Positions 1 through 7,427 of a stretch of DNA of 64,000 nucleotides are shown in pieces. Position numbers and translations under genes: made by a program. A model generated the notes under the pieces. It did not search any database. It worked only from the letters and a program-made list of their open reading frames with translations, and had not been told where the DNA came from. Source of the stretch: Pseudomonas sp. PDM15 (GTDB taxonomy: Bacteria > Pseudomonadota > Gammaproteobacteria > Pseudomonadales > Pseudomonadaceae); contig NZ_JACVAA010000006.1 in the NCBI RefSeq assembly GCF_014851565.1, positions 361,374 through 425,373 on the forward strand. The letters are read 5' to 3'. Within the stretch, counting starts at the first letter, position 1. Every line of letters starts with the position of its first letter.

Positions 1-690
1 CAGTTCCTTGAGAACCATGAAGTTGTCGCACTGAATGCTTAGCGCCTGGCCGCCGCCCAGGTGTTGCAGTGCATCCGCCACCGTCTGTGGCAGCTGCGTG
101 CCGGCCAGGGCATAGGCCTGCAGCTCGCCGCTCTGCAGGGGGCGGGCATGCTGGCGCAGGGGGTGCTGCGGGCGGCAGAACAGCACACCGGGATGACGGC
201 GCAGCGCCTCCACCCGCAGTTGCGGGTCTTCGTGCAGCTCGCGGATATCGGCGACGAACAGTTCCAGTTGGTCGTTGAGCAGGCGCGTGCGCAGCTGCTG
301 CCAGTTGTCGATCTGCAGGTCCACGCGCACCTGCGGATAACGCTGGGCGAACTGGCCGATGGCTTGCGGTACCAGGCGCGCGGCGGGGTATGGGCCTGAA
401 CCCAGGCGCAGTTCGCCGCTGGCTAGATTGCCTAGCTGGCTCACCGCATTGCTCAGCGCCTGGCTGCCGGCGAGCAGGCGCCGTGCGTGCTCCAGCACCA
501 GTTGGCCATGCGCGGTGAGGCTGATGCCCCGGCTGTGCCGATCCACCAGGGTGCAGCCCAGGCCGCTTTCCAGCGCCTGGATGCTGCGGCTCAGCGCCGG
601 CTGGCTGAGGTGCACGGCCTCGGCCGCTCGGGCGAAGTGTCCATGATCGGCGAGGGCGACGAAGTGACGAAGCTGACGAAGATCGTTCAT
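1..690 (-). CDS. LysR-family transcriptional regulator (partial, C-terminus beyond window)
   Basis: Reading the minus strand from the ATG at 690 gives 230 uninterrupted codons that run off the left edge, so about 70 residues of a usual 300-residue LysR protein are missing. The N-terminus is a classic LysR winged helix-turn-helix: residues about 8-40 include ARAAEAVHLSQPALSRSIQ, followed by the start of a substrate-binding domain. It is divergent from the alkyl sulfatase gene, with about 100 bp between starts. That is the arrangement of SdsB1, the LysR activator of the SdsA1 alkyl sulfatase in P. aeruginosa. I infer that it controls its neighbour in response to a sulfate ester or its alcohol; the effector cannot be read from the sequence. 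Confidence 0.9.
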   Translation of the reverse strand, partial: MNDLRQLRHFVALADHGHFARAAEAVHLSQPALSRSIQALESGLGCTLVDRHSRGISLTAHGQLVLEHARRLLAGSQALSNAVSQLGNLASGELRLGSGPYPAARLVPQAIGQFAQRYPQVRVDLQIDNWQQLRTRLLNDQLELFVADIRELHEDPQLRVEALRRHPGVLFCRPQHPLRQHARPLQSGELQAYALAGTQLPQTVADALQHLGGGQALSIQCDNFMVLKEL

Positions 691-737
691 GCGAAATACG
701 CATCAAGTCATAGAAAAGAATGCATTGGAATTATGGC

Positions 738-765
738 TTGGGCTGGATCAGTCTGCAGCTACTTT
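738..765 (+). promoter_or_regulatory. Candidate sigma-70 promoter for the alkyl sulfatase gene
   Basis: TTGGGC at 738-743 and TACTTT at 760-765 are separated by 16 bp, upstream of the ATG at 792. Both boxes are imperfect. The position in the LysR/sulfatase divergent region suggests an activator-dependent promoter. Confidence 0.3.
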
Positions 766-791
766 TAACAAACACCACGAGCCCCTGCCCC

Positions 792-2579
792 ATGAGACTG
801 TCCAGCCGTTTCGGTGGCCTGCTGCTGGCCGCCAGCCTGCCTTTGTCTGCCGTTGCCGCCCTGCCCGAGGAACGCATCGAGCCGAGCATCCATCCCGAAC
901 TCAAGGCGCATACCGCGCACTTCACCCAGAAGCTGTACAAGGTGGCCGACAACGTCTGGTCGGCGGTCGGTTGGCAGCTCGGCAACGTGGTCGCCATCGA
1001 TGCGCCCGAGGGGCTGATCATCGTCGACACCGGCGAGTCGGTGAGCGAGTCGCGCAAGATCATGGACGAGCTGCGCAAGGTCAGTGCCAAGCCGGTCAAG
1101 GCGGTGGTCTACACCCACTTCCACCCGGACCACATCAACGGCGTGCAGGCCTTCGTCAGCCCCGAGCAGGTGGCCAGCGGCGAGGTGCAGATCTACGCCC
1201 ACGATACCCTGCTGGCCAACGTGGTAGCCCAGGGCGCGCAGGTCGGGCCGGTTCTCGGCGTGCGTTCGGCCTATACCTTCGGCACCTTCCTCAAGCCGGC
1301 CGACAACAAAGATATGAACGGTGGCATCGGCCCGATCGCCAAGGCCGATCCGTCGACTTTCATCGCCCCCACCATCACCTTCAAGGAGCGTCTGGACACC
1401 ACCATCGCCGGCCTGCCGGTGCAATTCTTCCACGCGCCCAGCGAGGCGCCGGACGAGATAGTGCTGTACCTGCCGAACAACAAGGTGCTGATCAGCGCCG
1501 AGGTCGACCAGGGGCCGACCCTGCCGAACATCCACACCCTGCGCGGCACCAAGTTCCGCGACCCGGTGCTGTGGGTGGCCAGCCTCGACCTGCTGCGCTC
1601 GCTCAAGGCCGAGTACATGGTGCCACTGCACGGCCGCCCGGTGACCGGCGCAGAAAAAGTGGAGGAGGTGCTGCGCATGACCCGCGACGGTATCGCCTAT
1701 ATCCACGATCAGACCGTGCGCTGGATGAACAAGGGGCTGACTCCGGACGAGCTGGTGGAAAAGGTCAAGCTGCCGCCGCACCTGGCCAGCTACACCCCCT
1801 ACCTGCGCGAGTACTACGGCACGGTCAAGCACAGCGTGCGGCAGATCTACAACGGCTACCTGGGCTGGTTCCAGGGCGACCCGGTGGATCTCGACCCGAT
1901 ACCGCCGCGCGAAAAAGCGCAGCGCCTGATCGCCCTGATGGGTGGGCGCGACAAGCTGTTGCTGGAGGCGGGCAAGGCCTACCTCGCCGGCGACTACCAA
2001 TGGGCCGCGGAGCTTTCCGGCTATGCCATCCGCGTCGACCGCGAGGATGAGCTGGCGCGCGACATCAAGGCGCGCAGCTTCCGCAAGCTGGGTTACGCCA
2101 GCATGAACATCAACTGGCGCAACTGGTACCTGACCAGCGCCATGGAGTTGGAACGGCAGTTCGACGGCGAGGATGTGCGCGAGCAGGCTCAGGTACTGCG
2201 CGGCGTATTCCTCTCGCCGCAGATGGTGAAGAACTTCACCCCACAGGCCTTCCTCGGCAACTGGGTGACCCGCATCGACCCGGAAAAATCGGCCGATGTG
2301 CAGATGACCCTCGGCTTCGAGTTCCCCGATGTCGGCGAGCAGTGGGCGCTGGAAGTGCGCCGCGGTGTGGCCCAACTGCATCGCGGCATCCCCGAGGGCA
2401 CTGTGCTCAAGCTGACGATGGACAAGAGCTTCATGGATACCCTGCTGACTGGCGAGGGCGGGCTGGTCAAGGGCATGCTGCTGGGCGACGTCAAGGTCGA
2501 CGGCAACCTGCTGGATATCAAGACCTTCCTCGGTTGCTTCGACTTCGGCGAAGAGCCCTTCGGGCTGACCATTCGCTGA
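792..2579 (+). CDS. Secreted alkyl sulfatase (SdsA1/BDS1-like, metallo-beta-lactamase fold)
   Basis: A 595-residue protein that probably hydrolyses alkyl sulfate esters (SDS-like detergents) in the periplasm, releasing sulfate. Residues 1-23 form a signal peptide ending in AVAA, which is why I choose the ATG at 792 over upstream in-frame starts. The metallo-beta-lactamase zinc motif THFHPDH lies at residues 108-114 (H109, H111, D113, H114), and a later VPLHG histidine fits the second metal site. Residues about 385-480 resemble the alkyl-sulfatase dimerisation domain (GYLGWFQGDP onward). The last 120 residues resemble the SCP2-like domain that binds alkyl chains. A divergent LysR gene lies upstream and a broken arylsulfatase gene starts 13 bp downstream, suggesting a sulfur-ester scavenging unit. 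The active-site wording differs from the usual THSHxDH of SdsA1, so the exact substrate is uncertain. Confidence 0.87.
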   Translation: MRLSSRFGGLLLAASLPLSAVAALPEERIEPSIHPELKAHTAHFTQKLYKVADNVWSAVGWQLGNVVAIDAPEGLIIVDTGESVSESRKIMDELRKVSAKPVKAVVYTHFHPDHINGVQAFVSPEQVASGEVQIYAHDTLLANVVAQGAQVGPVLGVRSAYTFGTFLKPADNKDMNGGIGPIAKADPSTFIAPTITFKERLDTTIAGLPVQFFHAPSEAPDEIVLYLPNNKVLISAEVDQGPTLPNIHTLRGTKFRDPVLWVASLDLLRSLKAEYMVPLHGRPVTGAEKVEEVLRMTRDGIAYIHDQTVRWMNKGLTPDELVEKVKLPPHLASYTPYLREYYGTVKHSVRQIYNGYLGWFQGDPVDLDPIPPREKAQRLIALMGGRDKLLLEAGKAYLAGDYQWAAELSGYAIRVDREDELARDIKARSFRKLGYASMNINWRNWYLTSAMELERQFDGEDVREQAQVLRGVFLSPQMVKNFTPQAFLGNWVTRIDPEKSADVQMTLGFEFPDVGEQWALEVRRGVAQLHRGIPEGTVLKLTMDKSFMDTLLTGEGGLVKGMLLGDVKVDGNLLDIKTFLGCFDFGEEPFGLTIR

Positions 2580-2592
2580 CAAGGAGGCACTG

Positions 2593-4297
2593 ATGCGGCG
2601 TCGTGATCTGCTCAAGCTGGCGGGGGCGACCGGCGTCGCCAGCCTGGCCGGCCCCTTGCTGGGGGCTCCGGCGGTGCAGCGCCCGGCCGGGCGCAAGCCG
2701 AACATCCAGCTGATCGTCACCGACCAGCAGCGCGCCCATCAGGACCTGCCCAGCGCCGTGCCGCTGCCCGGCCACGAGCGGCTGCTGCAGCACGCGGCGA
2801 GCCTGGGCAATTTCCACGTCAACACCACGCCCTGTTCGCCGTCGCGCTCGGTGCTGTTCACCGGCCAGCACACGCAGCAGACGCTGATCACCGCCAACGT
2901 CGGCCTGCCGCCGTTCCGCGAGCTGTCGCCGCAGATTCCCACCCTCGGCCACATGCTGCGCAAGCAGGGCTATCTGACCGCCTACAAGGGCAAGTGGCAC
3001 CTGTCGCACATCGAGCAGTCGAGCAACCTCACCTACGGCGTGGTACAGCCGAGCACCGATGCGCTGCTGCCGTATGGCTTCGCCGACTACAACCTGAATG
3101 GCGACCCGCATGGCTCGCTGATGACCGGCTCCATCTACGACAAGGTCACCGCCAGCGACTCGGTGGCCTGGCTGCAGCAGCACCGCAGCGACGAGCAGCC
3201 GTGGTTCCTCGCGGTCAACTTCGTCAACCCGCACGACATCATGTTCTACAGCTCGGGAATCAGGCAGGAGCAGAGCCGCCTGCGGCGTAACTTCCTCGGC
3301 CCGATCTCGCCGGGCCGAGCACCGGGCTGTACGAGCAGCACTGGGACCTGCCGCTGCCGAAGAGCTTCTACGCCGAGGACCTGAGCCGCAAACCCTGGGC
3401 CCAGCGCGCCGACGTGGAGCTGTGCAATAACGTCTATGGTCGCCTCGACCCCAAGGACGAGCAGGCCTGGCAGGTCCTGCAGAGCTACTACCTGAACTGC
3501 GTGCGCGACGTCGACCAGTCCATCGAACAGGTGCTGCTGGCGCTGGAGAGCAGCGGCCTGGCCGACGACACTATCGTCATCGTTACCGCCGACCACGGCG
3601 AGATGGCCGGTGCCCACCAGCTGCGGCAGAAGGGCCCGCACATGTACAAGGAGAACGCCCGGGTCAATTTCATCGTCCGCCACCCGGATATCCAGTAGGG
3701 TTTCACCAGCGAAGCGCTGGGCTCCACCGTCGACATCGTGCCGACCGTGCTGGAACTGGCCGGGCTGGGCATGGCGGGGCAGGTCGAGCGCTATCCGCAG
3801 CTGGCGGACGTCAGCCTGGCCGAGAGCATCGGCGGGGCGAGCAAGCGCTCCGCGCGCGATGAGCGCGGCCACCTGTACGACTACGGCGTGGTCATGTATC
3901 TGGACCCGGGTTTCACCGAGGCGGTGATGCGCGACCATGACCAGGTCACGCCCGGGCGATCATCCAGGAGTCGCTGGCGCATATGCAGCTCGGTCCGTCG
4001 ATGAAGAATCGCGCGCTGTTCCGTGGCATCCATGACGGCCGCTACAAGTTTGCCCGCTACTTCGCCGCCGAGGATCACAACATCTCGGCCAGCTTCGACG
4101 ACCTGCTGGCGCGCAACGACCTGGAGCTGTACGACACCCAGAGCGATCCTGACGAGCTGCACAACCTGGCCGCCGACCCACAGGCGCAGCGCGCGCTGAT
4201 CGAGCGCCTGAGCGGCCGGCTCAACGAACTGCTGGCCCTGGAAGTAGGCGTCGACGACGGCCGCGAACATCCGGGCCCGACCTTTCTCTACAGCTGA
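2593..4297 (+). pseudogene. Arylsulfatase-family gene, broken by two frameshifts and one stop
   Basis: The intact N-terminus (2593 onward) has a twin-arginine-like leader (MRRRDLLKLAGA) and the sulfatase signature CSPSR near residue 81, whose Cys is normally converted to formylglycine. A metal-binding IVTD motif precedes it. The reading frame then moves by one base near 3310-3316 (FLGPISPG continues as PSTGLYEQHWDLPLPK in the new frame). An in-frame TAG occurs at 3696-3698, and the frame shifts again by one base near 3945-3955, after which recognisable sulfatase sequence (MKNRALFRGIHDGRYKFARYF) runs to 4297. Both frame changes are explained by single-base deletions, and the TAG by a CAG-to-TAG change. 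The ancestral product would have been a roughly 567-residue exported sulfatase co-transcribed with the alkyl sulfatase. Assembly error is the alternative explanation. Confidence 0.85.
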
Positions 4298-4308
4298 AGG
4301 ATTCGTCC

Positions 4309-4533
4309 ATGCTGAGAATCGCCAAGGGCGCGCTGGTCGTGTTCTGGCTGCTGGCGCTGGTCAACCTGCTGCAGCCTTTCTCCGGCCCCTACATTACCTG
4401 GGTCGCGGCACTGATGCTGCTGGTGCATATGCTGGAGATCGCCCTGCTGCGGACGTCTGCAACGTCCGGCCCAGCCCTGGCAGGATCGTTTGCAGGTGCT
4501 GCTGTTCGGCGTGCTGCATGTGCGCGGTTTTAA
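4309..4533 (+). pseudogene. DUF1145-like small membrane protein, frameshifted
   Basis: The first 45 codons encode two hydrophobic segments (MLRIAKGALVVFWLLALVNL and ITWVAALMLLVHMLEIALL) typical of DUF1145/YhhL proteins, which are about 85-90 residues long. After LLRTSATSG the open frame continues as low-complexity Ala/Arg sequence. The +1 frame from about 4472 instead encodes PWQDRLQVLLFGVLHVRGF, which resembles the conserved C-terminal FGV segment of the family. I therefore infer a one-base insertion near 4455-4470. The +1 frame runs on through the terminator, so the native stop may also be lost. It starts 12 bp after the broken sulfatase gene, and the two probably decayed together. Confidence 0.55.
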
Positions 4534-4548
4534 GCGCATGAAATACAG

Positions 4549-4576
4549 AAAAAGCCGCGCAGATGCGCGGCTTTTT
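4549..4576. terminator. Bidirectional rho-independent terminator
   Basis: AAAAAGCCGCGC and GCGCGGCTTTTT form an uninterrupted stem with a short loop, flanked by A and T runs. It sits between the DUF1145 remnant (+) and the end of the protease gene (-) and can serve both strands. Confidence 0.85.
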
Positions 4577-4614
4577 CATGGTTATAGCAGCGGTGATATC
4601 GTGCTATTGATGCT

Positions 4615-7101
4615 CTAGGCGATAAGGGCGTTGCTGCTGAAACTGCTGACTCCTAGCAGTTGGATTTCAAACTCGGCGGCTGCGTCGGCATTGACGCTAC
4701 CGTAGAGAATGCCACTTTCGAAGCGCAGTTGCCCGCTGGCATTCGCATTGCTGAAGGCGTTGTTACCGATGAAGCTGAAAGCATCGTTGGTACCAGAAGT
4801 GGCGATGTTGGCATCCACTCCGGACAAATCGATTGTATCGCCCTCGGTCAGCTTGAAGTCTTTGATCACATCGCGCAGGAAACCTAGACCAAAATCGTTC
4901 AGGGCATCGAAGTCGAAACGATCTGCACCGGCTCCTCCTGTCAGTTGGTCACTACCACTGCCGCCCAGTAGAACATCGCTGCCTGCGCCTCCATTCAGAA
5001 TGTCGTTGCCGGCGTTCCCATAAAGCGTGTTGTCTGCGCCATTTCCGGTAAGGCGATCGTCGTAGTTGCTGCCGGCCAGCCGCTCGAAATTAAGAATGGT
5101 ATCTATACCAGAGCCGCCAGTGGACTGGGCGGTAGTCACGCTGAGATTGATGGAGACACCTTGGCTGACATAGTTGAGGTACGAAAGCATATCGTCCCCA
5201 GCACCTCCATCAAGGCGATTATCTCCGCTCCCCGCATGCACTGTATTATTTAAGGAGTTACCGGCTCCGCTCGCAATGCCCTTGGCATTAATGAATAAAT
5301 TCTCGACATTACTTCCAAGGGTATAGGACGAAAGATAGCTATATACGGTATCGCTGCCGCCGATGGTCAAATCAGTATTGGTTTCGCTGACTATGTCGTC
5401 ACTACTATCTACATAGTAAGCGTCGTTGCCATTGCCCCCTATCAGTACATCGGCACCCGCTCCGCCATTTAGGATGTCCCGACCGGCATCTCCGATCAGT
5501 CGATTTGCCAGGCCATTTCCCGTGAGCGCATCGTCATAGATGCTGCCGCTTAGGTTTTCGATGTTAAGCAGGGTGTCAGCGCCTGAGCCTCCTGTGGTCT
5601 GGGCGCTGGTAAGGCTAAGGTTCACGGAAACAGATCGGGTGGCGAAGATGTAGGAGAGGGTGTCGATACCCGCGGCGCCATTGAGAACATTATTGCCAGC
5701 GCCGGCATAGATCACATTGTTTAGAGCATTGCCACTAGCGTCTGCCGCAGTGCTGGAAAGTATGCGCAGGTTTTCGATATTGCTGCCCAATGTATAGGCG
5801 CTCAGGGCGCTATAGACGATGTCAGTGCCACCACTGCTGGTTAGGGCGTTGGTTTCGCTTACAACATCACGATGGTTGTCCACATGGTAGGTGTCGTCGC
5901 CGTCGCCACCGATCATGTTGTCTGCGCCGCCGCCGCCGTTCAGTACGTCCTTGCCAGCATCGCCAATAAGCTGGTTATCCGCAGCATTACCTGCGAGTCG
6001 ATCGTCGTACTGGCTGCCGACAAGATTTTCGAAGTTGGTCAGCGTGTCTGTGCCTGAGACGCCGGTGGCTTGGGGGGCGGTAAGCGCCAAACTCACCGTT
6101 ACGGCTTGTATGGCATAGAGATAGGAGATAGTGTCGTTGCCTGCACCACCATCCAGTACATTATTGGCGCCGTTGCCTATCACAGTGTCGTCGTGTGCAG
6201 AGCCAATGGCATTCTCAATCTGGGCGCCATATGCGATTGACAACCCGTTGTTGGTATAGCCGTCGTTGCTCCAGAAGGTTGTGCCGATGCTACTGAAGCT
6301 ACCTGCATTCAAGTTGACGCTGACAGCGCCTGCTTGGTTGCTGGCATCTATGGTGTCGATACCGCCTGCATCCCAGATTGTTTCGAAAATACTCTGGTCT
6401 GCCCCCCATTGATAAACGTTGTTGCCGGTTTGCCAGTTCATATTAGCGCCGTATAGATGCTGGATTGCCGCTACGTCCAGCAACATCGGCCCGGTGGGCT
6501 CAAAAGCATAAGGACCGTAGTAGCTCATCACCGTATAACGTACGTCGTCGTATAGCGTGCCCGCCAGCGATGTACTGTTTAGGCTGCTGGTCGTGAAGGG
6601 ATGCTTGAGACCCAGCGCATGACCTATCTCGTGAACGAGTGTGTGGTAATCGAAGTCGCCCGGCTCTGGATCGCTGCCGGTTGATGGGCTAAGCCAGACA
6701 TCTCCGGCCGCGGCATATCCACCTGGAAGGTAAGCCCAGGCCGATGCGTCCGCATCCATATTGGTGTAACCACCGAAGCGCAGCGTGCCCACCTCTGCTG
6801 TGGTTTCGCTGACAAAGTTGAAGGCGATATTGGCTAACGAACTCCACTTGGCCAGGGCACTGATAGCTGCAGTCTGCTGGCCGGCGCTTAGGACGAAGGC
6901 GGCAAGGTGTTCATTGTCTCCCGAGTAGTCGGCGGCAAAGGTCGCAGATGCGCCGATGAAGCTATAACTCAGCGTCGTGCCAGTGCCAGTCGCACCTCCC
7001 CACTTGGTTCCGTGGATAACACTGTTGGTCTGTACGCTGCTCGATAGATTCACATAAGAGAAAGGCGTGGAATCGCTGGGGCTCGGCATATCAATCACCA
7101 T
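4615..7101 (-). CDS. Serralysin-like RTX zinc metalloprotease (M10B)
   Basis: An 828-residue extracellular protease candidate. The zinc motif HEIGHALGLKHP begins at residue 157 (ligands H157, H161, H167; catalytic E158), and the Met-turn YTVMSYY follows with M192, as in AprA/serralysins. From residue about 300 it carries three similar blocks of about 150 residues, each with GGxGxDxL-type calcium-binding nonapeptides. AprA has one compact RTX region and about 480 residues, so this protein is much longer. There is no Sec signal; the C-terminus (VSSFSSNALIA) looks like a type I secretion signal. No aprDEF-like exporter or inhibitor gene is adjacent. The start is uncertain: the ATG at 7086 (MPSPSD) is possible. 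GC is visibly lower than in the core genes, consistent with horizontal acquisition. Confidence 0.9.
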   Translation of the reverse strand: MVIDMPSPSDSTPFSYVNLSSSVQTNSVIHGTKWGGATGTGTTLSYSFIGASATFAADYSGDNEHLAAFVLSAGQQTAAISALAKWSSLANIAFNFVSETTAEVGTLRFGGYTNMDADASAWAYLPGGYAAAGDVWLSPSTGSDPEPGDFDYHTLVHEIGHALGLKHPFTTSSLNSTSLAGTLYDDVRYTVMSYYGPYAFEPTGPMLLDVAAIQHLYGANMNWQTGNNVYQWGADQSIFETIWDAGGIDTIDASNQAGAVSVNLNAGSFSSIGTTFWSNDGYTNNGLSIAYGAQIENAIGSAHDDTVIGNGANNVLDGGAGNDTISYLYAIQAVTVSLALTAPQATGVSGTDTLTNFENLVGSQYDDRLAGNAADNQLIGDAGKDVLNGGGGADNMIGGDGDDTYHVDNHRDVVSETNALTSSGGTDIVYSALSAYTLGSNIENLRILSSTAADASGNALNNVIYAGAGNNVLNGAAGIDTLSYIFATRSVSVNLSLTSAQTTGGSGADTLLNIENLSGSIYDDALTGNGLANRLIGDAGRDILNGGAGADVLIGGNGNDAYYVDSSDDIVSETNTDLTIGGSDTVYSYLSSYTLGSNVENLFINAKGIASGAGNSLNNTVHAGSGDNRLDGGAGDDMLSYLNYVSQGVSINLSVTTAQSTGGSGIDTILNFERLAGSNYDDRLTGNGADNTLYGNAGNDILNGGAGSDVLLGGSGSDQLTGGAGADRFDFDALNDFGLGFLRDVIKDFKLTEGDTIDLSGVDANIATSGTNDAFSFIGNNAFSNANASGQLRFESGILYGSVNADAAAEFEIQLLGVSSFSSNALIA

Positions 7102-7304
7102 CCTGGTAATTCAAGGAAAGACTGGCCGGTCGGAAGGCCTGGCCGGCACGGCGGTGGGGCGCGCGCAAATCTATTGAGAACGACACGGGTTTTCAAGGTT
7201 TGAGCAACGGGCTCCGCTACCAAGCGTCCGGTACTTGGACTCTACATCAGTGCAGTGTGAGCTGTGGCGCATTCTTCCTGCGCCGCAAGGGCGGCTAGAA
7301 GAGC

Positions 7305-7330
7305 GAAAGCCGCGCAGTGCGCGACTTTTC
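7305..7330 (-). terminator. Terminator-like hairpin downstream of the tRNA gene
   Basis: GAAAGCCGCGC pairs with GCGCGACTTTTC around a short AGT loop, with one mismatch. On the minus strand it lies immediately after the tRNA 3' end and is followed by a short T run. The rest of 7102-7304 holds no gene I can recognise. Confidence 0.5.
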
Positions 7331-7333
7331 ATT

Positions 7334-7410
7334 TGGTGGGCCCACACGGACTCGAACCGTGGACCAAAGGATTATGAGTCCTCTGCTCTAACCGACTGAG
7401 CTATAGGCCC
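7334..7410 (-). tRNA. tRNA with CAU anticodon, probably tRNA-Ile2
   Basis: A 77-nt cloverleaf with encoded CCA: acceptor stem GGGCCUA, D-loop AGCUCAGUCGGUUAGAGC, anticodon loop CUCAUAA, and T-arm GGUUCGAGUCC. The anticodon is CAU, shared by initiator Met, elongator Met and the lysidine-modified Ile2. The acceptor stem has C4-G69 and C5-G68, the pairs recognised by TilS in E. coli tRNA-Ile2, and the variable region resembles E. coli ileX, so I favour Ile2 over elongator Met. Its 3' end faces the accessory block 1-7333. Confidence 0.9.
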
Positions 7411-7427
7411 TCAGAAGGAGCGGCGGA

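Noticed and set aside
765..2720. A 651-codon open frame antisense to the alkyl sulfatase gene
   Set aside because: It is rich in His/Val/Gln/Arg with no domain, and mirrors the codon pattern of the clear sulfatase on the plus strand. Such antisense frames are common in GC-rich DNA.
4900..6200. Regularly spaced short repeats that might suggest a CRISPR array
   Set aside because: They are the codons for RTX calcium-binding nonapeptides in a single long gene; unit length and sequence vary and there are no unique spacers.
7305..7330. Possible left att site of an island
   Set aside because: The hairpin is not a copy of the tRNA 3' end and I found no matching direct repeat elsewhere in the block.
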